Positions 7,209 to 14,364 of a stretch of DNA of 21,624 bases are shown here, one piece after another. Position numbers and translations under genes: made by a program. Position 1 is the first letter of the stretch; the number at the start of each line of letters is the position of its first letter. Below the pieces are notes generated by a model. It was not told the DNA's origin, searched no databases, and saw only the letters and a program-made list of their open reading frames with translations. Source of the DNA: an uncultured Pleurocapsa sp. (GTDB taxonomy: Bacteria > Cyanobacteriota > Cyanobacteriia > Cyanobacteriales > Xenococcaceae); assembly GCA_937884735.1 (NCBI GenBank), contig CAKZYI010000578.1, positions 1 to 21,624 on the forward strand. The letters are read 5' to 3'.

Positions 7209-7263
7209 ACCGCGGAATGCGGTCGGAAGAAGCCCTGTCGTTTCACGGCGGAGTCTCTCCGAC
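7209..7263 (+). repeat. GC-rich palindromic element in the rbcL leader
   Basis: An island of G and C in otherwise AT-rich DNA. Stems seen: ACCGC / GCGGT (7209-7213 and 7219-7223), CGGAG / CTCCG (7249-7253 and 7257-7261), and an alternative long pairing GTCGGA (7222-7227) with TCCGAC (7258-7263). The style resembles the small interspersed palindromic elements found in cyanobacterial spacers. It ends 115 bases before rbcL. Confidence 0.55.
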
Positions 7264-7378
7264 ATCGCTAGATATCTTTCTACTGATTTTTTTTTAACGG
7301 TATTGGAGTCTGCAAGATTCAGATGACTCTAAAAGAAAGTAAAAATTAAGCGTTTTATTTATGGAGGAATGACCAAAC

Positions 7379-8794
7379 ATGGCAACTAAAACAGGTGCTG
7401 GATTTAAAGCTGGCGTACAAGACTATCGCCTAACTTATTACACACCAGACTACACTCCCAAGGATACAGACCTATTGGCTTGTTTCCGTATGACTCCTCA
7501 GCCTGGTGTTCCTGCTGAAGAATGTGCTGCTGCGGTAGCTGCTGAGTCATCCACAGGTACTTGGACAACAGTATGGACTGATGGTTTAACTGACCTAGAT
7601 CGCTATAAAGGTCGTTGTTATGAAGTTGAACCCGTTCCTGGTGAAGACAATCAGTACTTCTGTTTTGTCGCGTACCCTATGGATCTATTTGAAGAGGGTT
7701 CTGTAACTAACATTCTTACTTCTTTAGTAGGTAACGTATTTGGTTTCAAAGCTCTACGTGCATTACGTCTAGAGGATATCCGTTTTCCTGTAGCTTTGTT
7801 AAAAACTTTCCAAGGACCTCCTCACGGTATCACTGTGGAAAGAGATTTGTTAAACAAGTATGGTCGTCCTTTATTAGGCTGTACAATTAAGCCCAAATTA
7901 GGTTTATCTGCTAAAAACTATGGTCGTGCAGTTTATGAATGTCTTCGTGGTGGTCTAGATTTCACCAAAGATGATGAAAACATTAACTCTCAGCCTTTCA
8001 TGCGTTGGCGCGATCGCTTTTTGTTTGTACAAGAAGCAATTGAGAAAGCTCAAGCAGAAACTAACGAAGTTAAAGGTCATTACCTAAACGTAACGGCTGC
8101 AACTTGTGAAGAAATGATGGAACGTGCTGAATTTGCTAAAGAAATCGGTACTCCTATCGTCATGCACGATTTCATTACTGGTGGTTTCACTGCTAACACT
8201 ACTCTTGCAAGATGGTGTCGTCGAAACGGTGTGTTATTGCACATTCACCGTGCGATGCACGCAGTAATTGACCGTCAAAGAAATCATGGTATTCATTTCC
8301 GCGTATTAGCAAAATGTTTACGCCTATCTGGTGGTGACCACCTACACTCGGGTACAGTTGTAGGTAAACTAGAGGGTGAAAGAGATATTACTCTAGGTTT
8401 CGTCGACCAAATGCGTGAAGATTATGTAGAAGAAGATCGCTCTCGTGGTAACTTCTTCACACAAGATTGGGCTTCTCTTCCTGGTGTAATGCCCGTAGCT
8501 TCTGGCGGTATTCACGTATGGCACATGCCTGCCCTAGTAGAAATCTTTGGTGATGACTCTTGTCTACAGTTTGGTGGTGGTACTTTGGGTCACCCTTGGG
8601 GTAATGCTCCTGGTGCAACAGCCAACCGTGTAGCTCTAGAAGCTTGTGTTCAAGCCCGTAACGAAGGTCGTAACTTGGCTCGTGAAGGTAACGACGTTAT
8701 CCGCGAAGCTTGTCGTTGGAGTCCTGAGTTAGCAGCAGCTTGTGAACTATGGAAAGAAATCAAGTTTGAGTTTGACGCTGTAGATACTCTCTAA
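7379..8794 (+). CDS. rbcL: Form IB Rubisco large subunit RbcL
   Basis: A 471-residue large subunit of ribulose-1,5-bisphosphate carboxylase/oxygenase, which fixes CO2 inside the carboxysome as L8S8. Catalytic features are intact: Lys171 in TIKPKLGL (spinach Lys175), the carbamylated Lys197 in GGLDFTKDDEN (spinach Lys201), HIHRAMHAVIDRQ, and loop 6 SGGDHLHSGTVVGKLEG. Length and sequence are typical of cyanobacterial form IB. The start MATKTGAGFKAGVQDY follows GGAGG 11 bases upstream. It is first of rbcL-rbcX-rbcS and is 666 bases downstream of ccmN, so it probably has its own promoter. No unusual residues were noticed at active-site positions. Confidence 0.99.
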   Translation: MATKTGAGFKAGVQDYRLTYYTPDYTPKDTDLLACFRMTPQPGVPAEECAAAVAAESSTGTWTTVWTDGLTDLDRYKGRCYEVEPVPGEDNQYFCFVAYPMDLFEEGSVTNILTSLVGNVFGFKALRALRLEDIRFPVALLKTFQGPPHGITVERDLLNKYGRPLLGCTIKPKLGLSAKNYGRAVYECLRGGLDFTKDDENINSQPFMRWRDRFLFVQEAIEKAQAETNEVKGHYLNVTAATCEEMMERAEFAKEIGTPIVMHDFITGGFTANTTLARWCRRNGVLLHIHRAMHAVIDRQRNHGIHFRVLAKCLRLSGGDHLHSGTVVGKLEGERDITLGFVDQMREDYVEEDRSRGNFFTQDWASLPGVMPVASGGIHVWHMPALVEIFGDDSCLQFGGGTLGHPWGNAPGATANRVALEACVQARNEGRNLAREGNDVIREACRWSPELAAACELWKEIKFEFDAVDTL

Positions 8795-8901
8795 AAAACG
8801 AGAATAGTTATTTGTGAACAGCAAGTAGTTAAATCTGGGATTACAAATGAAGAACAAATCGGACTAAATTTGAGATTCCAGAATAACTATAACTGAACTA
8901 A

Positions 8902-9318
8902 ATGCAACCAAAAGATATTGCAAAAGACACGGCAAAAGTTGTCCAAAATTATCTGACTTATAAAGCGGTAATGCTGGTAATAGGTCAGCTAGCAGAAACC
9001 AACCCGGCAGAAGCCATTTGGCTCAGACAATATTCTTCGGGAGGAAAATTGCGTGATGCAGAATCCTATCTTGAAGAAATAATGTCCGAACCCCGAGGCA
9101 AGGAGTTATCTCTGCGAATCATGACTGTCCGCGACAGTATAGCAGAGCAAACTTTAGAATTTCTACCAGAGCTAGTTACTTGCGAGCTTAAAAAAGATAA
9201 CTTGAGTCATCGCCGTAATCTTTTGGAACGTCTTACCCGATCGCAGTCTGACGAAACTTCCAGCTCATCTTTAGATAGCTGGGAAACTACCTCAGAGACT
9301 GAAGAATCCCCTGATTAA
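8902..9318 (+). CDS. rbcX: Rubisco assembly chaperone RbcX
   Basis: A 138-residue protein of the RbcX family. RbcX is a homodimeric, all-helical chaperone that clamps the C-terminal tail of RbcL and aids L8 core assembly. Family stretches seen: DTAKVVQNYLTYKAVMLVIGQL, NPAEAIWLRQYSS and GESYLEEIM-type residues around 50-62. The C-terminal part beyond about residue 110 is polar and Ser/Glu-rich (SSSSLDSWETTSETEESPD) and probably disordered; it is the most variable part of the family. It lies 107 bases after rbcL and 24 bases before rbcS, the usual cyanobacterial order. There is no obvious Shine-Dalgarno. Confidence 0.96.
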   Translation: MQPKDIAKDTAKVVQNYLTYKAVMLVIGQLAETNPAEAIWLRQYSSGGKLRDAESYLEEIMSEPRGKELSLRIMTVRDSIAEQTLEFLPELVTCELKKDNLSHRRNLLERLTRSQSDETSSSSLDSWETTSETEESPD

Positions 9319-9342
9319 AACTAATATAAGGAAAGATAAACC

Positions 9343-9681
9343 ATGAAAACTTTACCTAAAGAGCGTCGCTACGAAACCCTTTCATACCTACCTCCTCTAA
9401 CCGATCAGCAAATTGCCAAGCAAATCGATTTCATGATCGATCAAGGCTATATTCCTGGGGTTGAATTTGAAAAAGACCCAACTCCTCAACTACACCACTG
9501 GACTCTATGGAAGCTACCTTTATTTGATGCTCGTAGCTCTCAAGATGTATTAAACGAAGTACGTGAGTGTCGTTCTGAATATTCTGATTGTTATATTCGT
9601 GTTGTTGGATTTGACAACATCAAACAATGCCAGACAGTAAGCTTTATTGTTTACAAACCCAATCAAAACAGCCGCTTCTAA
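9343..9681 (+). CDS. rbcS: Rubisco small subunit RbcS
   Basis: A 112-residue small subunit that caps the RbcL octamer. Motifs seen: ERRYETLSYLPPLT at the N-terminus, the IPGVEFE segment, HHWTLWKLPLF, and the C-terminal CYIRVVGFDNIKQCQTVSFIVYKP. The start is supported by AAGGAAAG upstream and by the family N-terminus. It is last gene of rbcLXS, ended by the strong hairpin 54 bases further on. The four RbcS-like domains of CcmM in this window are paralogues of this fold but lack its N-terminal part. Confidence 0.98.
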   Translation: MKTLPKERRYETLSYLPPLTDQQIAKQIDFMIDQGYIPGVEFEKDPTPQLHHWTLWKLPLFDARSSQDVLNEVRECRSEYSDCYIRVVGFDNIKQCQTVSFIVYKPNQNSRF

Positions 9682-9734
9682 ATAATAAACTTATTTAGCT
9701 GAATACGTTTGTATTTGGCTTTAATTTAAATAAT

Positions 9735-9783
9735 AAAAAGAGATGAATCTAGAATTTTTTCTAAATTTATCTCTTTTTTCTTT
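9735..9783 (+). terminator. Strong rho-independent terminator after rbcS
   Basis: Twenty-base arms (9735-9754 and 9759-9778) pair with one G-U and one mismatch around a TTTT loop. The A-run at the left foot and the T-run at the right foot mean it could work in both directions. It separates the Rubisco operon from the malic enzyme gene. Confidence 0.85.
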
Positions 9784-9849
9784 TAATCGAGTATCAGTTT
9801 TTTAGGGCGAAAAGTTTTACAATAGTCTACTCCGCAATACATATAAATA

Positions 9850-11256
9850 ATGGTAGATTTAAACCCCAGTGCTAGCTTTAGCCTCAAAATCGAATTGGAA
9901 ATTCCCAACCGCCCTGGTGCATTAGCCTCAATCATGAGTACGATCGCTTCTGTTGGTGGTAGCTTAGGGGATATTGTGCTGCTACAGCGTAATCTTAAAT
10001 ATACCCATCGCGAATTAACTATTGATGCCTCTAGTACCGAACAAGGAGATAAAATAATTGAAGCAATTAAAAACTTGCCTCGTGTAAAAGTAATCAGCTA
10101 CAACGATCGCACTTTTGCCATACATCAAGGTGGAAAAATTAGTGTTGAAAGCAAACTTCCTTTACATTCCCAATCAGATTTAGCTATGGCTTATACTCCA
10201 GGGGTGGGTAGAATCTGTCGTGCGATCGCCGAAGATCCCGAAGAAGTTTATAATTTAACTATCAAAAGCAATACCGTGGCAGTGGTAACTGACGGTAGCG
10301 CGGTGTTGGGCTTGGGTAATCTTGGTGCAGAAGCTTCTTTGCCCGTAATGGAAGGAAAAGCTTTGCTATTCAAAGAGTTTGCAGGAATTGATGCCTTTCC
10401 CATTGCTTTAAGCACTCAAGATACGGAAGAAATAATTAAAGCAGTCAAGCAAATTGCCCCCGTATTTGGTGGGGTAAACCTAGAAGATATTACTGCCCCC
10501 CGCTGTTTTGAAATCGAGGCTAGGCTAAGACAAGAGCTAGATATTCCTATTTTCCATGACGATCAACATGGCACGGCAATTGTAGTTATGGCAGCGTTGT
10601 ATAATGCGCTTAAATTGCCTGGTAAAGAAATAACTGAAATTAAAATTGTCTTCAATGGTGCGGGGGCTGCGGGGATTGCGATTGCTTTAATATTAAAGAA
10701 AGCAGGAGCAAGCAATATTATAATTTGCGACTCCAAAGGAATTATTTCGACTCAAAGAGATGATTTAAACTCCAAAAAGCAAAAATTTGCCGTAAAAGAC
10801 AGCGGTAAACTAGCCGATGCCATGAAAGATGCCGATGTGTTTTTGGGGGTTAGTGCGCCAGGAGGTGTCATACCTGTAATGGTATACACCATGGCTAAGC
10901 AACCTATTGTATTTGCCATGGCAAATCCAATTCCGGAGATTCAACCAGAGTTAATTTACGATGATGTAGCGGTAATGGCAACAGGGAGGAGTGATTATCC
11001 CAATCAGATCAATAATGTGTTAGCCTTTCCTGGTGTTTTCCGTGGTGCATTAGATTGTCGAGCTTCGACAATTACTACTAATATGTACCTCGAAGCCGCA
11101 AAAGCGATATCGCTTTTGGTAGATGATGCCGATTTAGATCGAGAGCATATTATTCCTTCTGTCTTTGACAACCGAGTAGCTGCTACGGTAGCCCATGCTG
11201 TATGTCTAGCTGCTCAACAAGATAATGTTGCTCAAAAACCAATAACTAACAAATAA
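9850..11256 (+). CDS. Malic enzyme (malate dehydrogenase, oxaloacetate-decarboxylating) with N-terminal ACT domain
   Basis: A 468-residue enzyme that oxidatively decarboxylates malate to pyruvate and CO2 with NAD(P)+. Residues ~11-85 form an ACT-type regulatory domain (LKIELEIPNRPGALASIMSTIAS), which probably senses a small ligand. The catalytic part shows AMAYTPGVG with Tyr115, VMEGKALLFK with Lys170, metal ligands around Glu212/Asp213 (NLEDI) and Asp237/Asp238 (FHDDQHGT), and a Rossmann motif GAGAAG at 270-275. The architecture matches the Synechocystis malic enzyme as I remember it. Cofactor preference cannot be read from sequence here. It lies 168 bases after rbcS behind a terminator, and 22 bases before the vanY-like gene, with which it may be co-transcribed. 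Confidence 0.93.
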   Translation: MVDLNPSASFSLKIELEIPNRPGALASIMSTIASVGGSLGDIVLLQRNLKYTHRELTIDASSTEQGDKIIEAIKNLPRVKVISYNDRTFAIHQGGKISVESKLPLHSQSDLAMAYTPGVGRICRAIAEDPEEVYNLTIKSNTVAVVTDGSAVLGLGNLGAEASLPVMEGKALLFKEFAGIDAFPIALSTQDTEEIIKAVKQIAPVFGGVNLEDITAPRCFEIEARLRQELDIPIFHDDQHGTAIVVMAALYNALKLPGKEITEIKIVFNGAGAAGIAIALILKKAGASNIIICDSKGIISTQRDDLNSKKQKFAVKDSGKLADAMKDADVFLGVSAPGGVIPVMVYTMAKQPIVFAMANPIPEIQPELIYDDVAVMATGRSDYPNQINNVLAFPGVFRGALDCRASTITTNMYLEAAKAISLLVDDADLDREHIIPSVFDNRVAATVAHAVCLAAQQDNVAQKPITNK

Positions 11257-11278
11257 AACAATAGTTGTTGAATATATT

Positions 11279-12061
11279 ATGGATGAGATTGAAATTCCAG
11301 AGGCAATAAGAGAAGAAATTGAATTACCCAAAAAATCTGCTTCAGCTTTAACTTTGCCCATTATTGGCATAGTGCTTCTTCTGGGGGTAGCAGGTTTATT
11401 TTCAATTTTTTTGTTGTCTCCCAAGCCAAAAAATACCTCCCAACCAGTCGAGCAGCCTCCAATCAAAGCCATACCTCCCCAACAGAAAAGTCAAGCAAAT
11501 CAGCCTTCAGTCGCAACACCTTCTCCCAAAACACCTGAAGCAAAGCCAAGTAAAGGGGACTTATTGGGACATTTACCTTATGATGTTGCTCCCCAATCAT
11601 CCTTAGAGGCAATTACTGCTGATGGTAGATTGAGAATGCGCTCGGCGGCTGCCAAAAAATTCAAGCAAATGCAAGCTGATGCTAAAGCAGACGGAGTAAA
11701 ACTAACGCCTATTTCAGCTTTTCGTACCGCCGAAGCCCAGGAACAGCTTTTTTTTGGTATTAAAGAACAAAGAGTTCAGGATGCAGCCAAAAGAGCCGAA
11801 GTAAGCGCACCTCCTGGGTACAGCGAACATCATACTGGCTATGCAATTGACATAGGAGATGGTGACGCACCAGCTACCAACGTAGAAACAACTTTTGCGG
11901 AAACGGCTGCTTTTGCTTGGCTAGAGAAAAACGCCCTCAAGTATAGCTTTGAATTATCTTTCCCCCCTAATAACGAGCAGGGAGTTAGTTACGAACCTTG
12001 GCACTGGCGTTTTGTTGGCGATCGCAATAGCCTCGAAACATTTTATAAAGTCAGAAATTGA
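11279..12061 (+). CDS. Membrane-anchored D-alanyl-D-alanine carboxypeptidase, VanY/M15B family
   Basis: A 260-residue peptidoglycan-trimming peptidase. A short acidic cytoplasmic N-terminus is followed by one membrane segment at about 24-47 (LTLPIIGIVLLLGVAGL...). A Pro/Gln/Ser-rich periplasmic linker spans about 48-92, and the M15B catalytic domain follows. Zinc and catalytic motifs are complete: SAFRT at 146-150, S-x-H-x-x-G-x-A-x-D with His184 and Asp191, and EPWHWR with Glu239 and His242. The family removes the terminal D-Ala of stem peptides; a link to vancomycin resistance is not implied in cyanobacteria. It starts 22 bases after the malic enzyme with no clear Shine-Dalgarno. Confidence 0.92.
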   Translation: MDEIEIPEAIREEIELPKKSASALTLPIIGIVLLLGVAGLFSIFLLSPKPKNTSQPVEQPPIKAIPPQQKSQANQPSVATPSPKTPEAKPSKGDLLGHLPYDVAPQSSLEAITADGRLRMRSAAAKKFKQMQADAKADGVKLTPISAFRTAEAQEQLFFGIKEQRVQDAAKRAEVSAPPGYSEHHTGYAIDIGDGDAPATNVETTFAETAAFAWLEKNALKYSFELSFPPNNEQGVSYEPWHWRFVGDRNSLETFYKVRN

Positions 12062-12108
12062 GATCAAAAGTTAAGAGATACTATCTCGATAGTAGTATGA
12101 TCGTACAA

Positions 12109-12143
12109 ATGGCTAGTGGCTCATGGCTCATGGCTAGCAGCCA
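12109..12143 (+). repeat. Tandem heptamer array (STRR type)
   Basis: Four consecutive 7-base units ATGGCTA, GTGGCTC, ATGGCTC, ATGGCTA (12109-12136) plus a degenerate fifth unit. Short tandemly repeated heptamers are known from cyanobacterial spacers. The array lies between vanY and the SWIM gene, which supports starting the latter downstream of it. Confidence 0.65.
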
Positions 12144-12156
12144 AAAAATAAAAACA

Positions 12157-12990
12157 ATGACTAACTTTGAAGTAGAAAAACAAGAATGGTGGGTAGAGAG
12201 ATGGTTGGATTTACTAAACTCCTATCGCTTTAAAAAACGCTTAGAGAGGGGACGTAGCTATGCTAGAGAAGGAAATGTCTTAACTCTAGATTTCGCTGAC
12301 TCTAAAGCCAAGGCAACCGTACAGGGGAGTGATAAAGAGCCCTATCGGGTATCGATATCCTTGGACTCTTTTAGTAAAGAAGACTGGAATTTTACGATCG
12401 CCAAAATGTCAGAAAAAGCAGTCTTTTCGGCTCAACTACTAGCAGGGGAAATGCCAGAAAGCATTGAAGCAGTATTTACACAAAGTGGATTGAGCCTGTT
12501 TCCTTTTACCCTCAACGAAGTGCGATCGCGCTGTAGTTGTCCCGACAAAGCTAATCCCTGTAAACATATCGCAGCCGTGTATTATCGTCTGGGCGATCTC
12601 TTTAGCGAAGATCCATTTATTATTTTTCAGCTAAGGGGGCGGACAAAAAACCAAATTATTGAACGTCTAAGGCAAATTCGCAGTCAAAAAGCAGTGGCGA
12701 ATCCCGCTATTCAAGCAGAAGCCAAAACTATTATAGATTCGGTTAAGACTTCCATTAAAGAAACCGCTGAAACCCCCAAAGGATTTTGGCAATATGACGA
12801 ACCTTTAGAATCTAGTTTAGTTGCGATTGTTCCTCCTTCGGACCAAAAAACAGTGCTAGATATTTTGGGGAAAATGCCCCTACCCACAGCTGATGGGGAA
12901 GTGGTTCAAAAATATCTCAAAGAGGTATATCAAACAACTGGACAGCAGGCATTAATGTCGGCACTAAATAGATCTGCCGAAAAGGATTAA
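12157..12990 (+). CDS. SWIM zinc-finger domain protein
   Basis: The preferred form has 277 residues starting MTNFEVEKQEWWVERW. The frame is open upstream to a TTG at 12058 that overlaps the vanY stop, but those 33 codons run through a heptamer repeat array, so the ATG at 12157 is more likely. The SWIM zinc finger C-x-C-x6-C-x-H is visible at residues 126-137 (CSCPDKANPCKH), followed by IAAVYYRLGDLF. SWIM proteins bind DNA or proteins; in cyanobacteria and other bacteria a similar protein is often encoded beside an SNF2-type helicase, but no helicase gene is in this window. Basic residues are frequent around 20-40 and 165-185. The exact role is unknown. Confidence 0.85.
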   Translation: MTNFEVEKQEWWVERWLDLLNSYRFKKRLERGRSYAREGNVLTLDFADSKAKATVQGSDKEPYRVSISLDSFSKEDWNFTIAKMSEKAVFSAQLLAGEMPESIEAVFTQSGLSLFPFTLNEVRSRCSCPDKANPCKHIAAVYYRLGDLFSEDPFIIFQLRGRTKNQIIERLRQIRSQKAVANPAIQAEAKTIIDSVKTSIKETAETPKGFWQYDEPLESSLVAIVPPSDQKTVLDILGKMPLPTADGEVVQKYLKEVYQTTGQQALMSALNRSAEKD

Positions 12991-13158
12991 TAGCTTCCCC
13001 TATCTTTGCTATTAATCATCGTCTACATAGAAAATCGTAGCTTCTCTATCACGGATGCCGAGCCAAACATCGCGTCCTCAACTATGTGCCTTTGTTACTC
13101 ATTAATCATTACTTCCCCGAACAGTTGAATTAAAAACTATTGGTTTCAACAGCGTGGT
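12991..13158. other. Spacer between convergent genes, nothing clear
   Basis: This gap separates the SWIM gene (plus) from the kinase gene (minus). Only a weak pairing GTTGAA / TTCAAC near 13124-13147 was noticed; I do not see a convincing terminator. Confidence 0.4.
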
Positions 13159-14121
13159 TTATTTGGGTTTATGTTCAACCTTTACTCCTGATAAATTGTC
13201 CAAATTTTCATTAGGTTCAATTGCTAGTTTTTCAGGAACAAAAACCTTTAAGCCACGGGGAATACACTTTACTTCGATGGGAGTTGTGCCAATAATTTCC
13301 CCATCTAGTACTACTTTTTGAGGTGGGTTCGTAGCTATTTTTACCCATTTAGAACGTAAGTAGCCTACTCCATCCCTTTCTACGGCTTCCTCATTGCTGG
13401 CACTTTGCAGCAACTTAAAAGAGGTGGCGATCGCTCCTGCGGTAGTTTGGTGAGCAATAATCGTAATATCTAATAGTCCATCATCATAAATCACTCCTGC
13501 TGTTCCCTGTGCCAAAAATGATGACGGTGGTGCAGCGTTGGCAATAGTGATGGCACTGGCTTCTACTGTAATCACCTTTTCTTCAGATTCAATTTCGGTG
13601 TCAAACTTATCAAATTCTCGTAGCTGTTTTAAGCCAGACAAGACATAAGCCAGCATTCCCAAACGATCTTTCGCCTTGCGATCTGCATCTTCAACAGTTT
13701 CAGCTTCAAAACCGACTCCTGCTAGCAAAATCATGGGTCGATTGTTGCACATGGCTGCATCTACTTTTTTGGTTACACCATCAACAATTACTTTACAAGC
13801 TGCTTCTATGGTGTCTGGTATTCCCAAAGCGTTAGCAAAAGCATTAGCTGTGCCTCTGGCTATCGCTCCTAAAGGAATATCCGTATTGATTAGAGCCTCT
13901 GCTACTGCCGAAACTGTGCCGTCTCCACCAGAAGCCAGAACAATTGGGGCATTATTTTCTACTGCCTTGCGCGCTAGTTCTCCTCCGCTTACCTCCTCAG
14001 TTGTAAACTGTATATTGAGGTTGAATTCTGGCTCTAGAATACTTTTAATAGTAGCTAGCTCTTGTTCGGAATCTCCTTGTCCAGCAACAGGATTGAAAAT
14101 TAAGTAAGCTGAACGATTCAT
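13159..14121 (-). CDS. Diacylglycerol kinase / YegS-type lipid kinase family protein
   Basis: A 320-residue protein of the DAGK catalytic domain family, which phosphorylates diacylglycerol or related lipids, or sphingosine-like substrates. The N-terminal domain has AYLIFNPVAGQG, the nucleotide-binding SGGDGT motif at about 64-69, and LGAIARGTANAFANALGIP. The C-terminal beta-sandwich domain includes GVGFEAETV, DDGLLDI and the VVLDGEIIGTTPIEVKCIPRGLKVFVP ending typical of YegS/BmrU proteins. I chose the ATG at 14121 (MNRSAYLIF) over an in-frame ATG 13 codons upstream because relatives begin close to the first beta strand. The physiological substrate cannot be told. It stands alone, convergent with the SWIM gene and about 240 bases downstream of the antiporter gene. 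Confidence 0.9.
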   Translation of the reverse strand: MNRSAYLIFNPVAGQGDSEQELATIKSILEPEFNLNIQFTTEEVSGGELARKAVENNAPIVLASGGDGTVSAVAEALINTDIPLGAIARGTANAFANALGIPDTIEAACKVIVDGVTKKVDAAMCNNRPMILLAGVGFEAETVEDADRKAKDRLGMLAYVLSGLKQLREFDKFDTEIESEEKVITVEASAITIANAAPPSSFLAQGTAGVIYDDGLLDITIIAHQTTAGAIATSFKLLQSASNEEAVERDGVGYLRSKWVKIATNPPQKVVLDGEIIGTTPIEVKCIPRGLKVFVPEKLAIEPNENLDNLSGVKVEHKPK

Positions 14122-14250
14122 AATAATTTTAAAAAATAAGTTTTTTTCCAGGGTAATCAATCATCGTCATAGTTTGTTCTGTCTTAAGAAGGAAATATTA
14201 GATATTGTAATTCTCACATACACGAGGTACAGTCTGATGCTCTGATTTTG

Positions 14251-14285
14251 GCTAATAGCTAATGGTTAATAGCTAATGGCTAATT
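14251..14285 (+). repeat. Five tandem heptamers (STRR type)
   Basis: Exactly five 7-base units GCTAATA, GCTAATG, GTTAATA, GCTAATG, GCTAATT in the spacer between the antiporter and the lipid kinase. The consensus is GCTAATR. This is the known cyanobacterial short tandemly repeated repetitive type; the copy number usually varies between strains. Confidence 0.8.
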
Positions 14286-14364
14286 AAGATGTACCTAACA
14301 AATTTAATAATTGCTATGAGTAACTATGAACCTAAATTACTCCATTAGCTTCCGCGCAAGAATA

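Larger units (their letters stand above)
6713..7378 (+). promoter_or_regulatory. Spacer and rbcL control region
   Basis: These 666 AT-rich bases hold no gene. They contain the two hairpins downstream of ccmN, a LysR-type site fitting the RbcR motif at 7059-7073, and a GC-rich foldable insert at 7209-7263. An uncertain promoter-like pair TTGATT (7056-7061) and TATAAA (7078-7083) has a 16-base gap; if it were used, the rbcL leader would be about 290 bases. A good ribosome site GGAGG (7363-7367) lies 11 bases before rbcL. Confidence 0.55.

Noticed and set aside
7361..7372. Four-codon mini-frame ATG-GAG-GAA-TGA over the rbcL ribosome site
   Set aside because: It is made from the Shine-Dalgarno itself and is most simply chance; no evidence of translation.
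12058..12156. TTG start overlapping the vanY stop as true start of the SWIM protein
   Set aside because: The added 33 codons include a heptamer repeat array and do not look like family sequence; ATG at 12157 fits better.
13676..14107. Plus-strand open frame of 143 codons opposite the lipid kinase
   Set aside because: Antisense shadow of a well-supported family gene; no family resemblance of its own.
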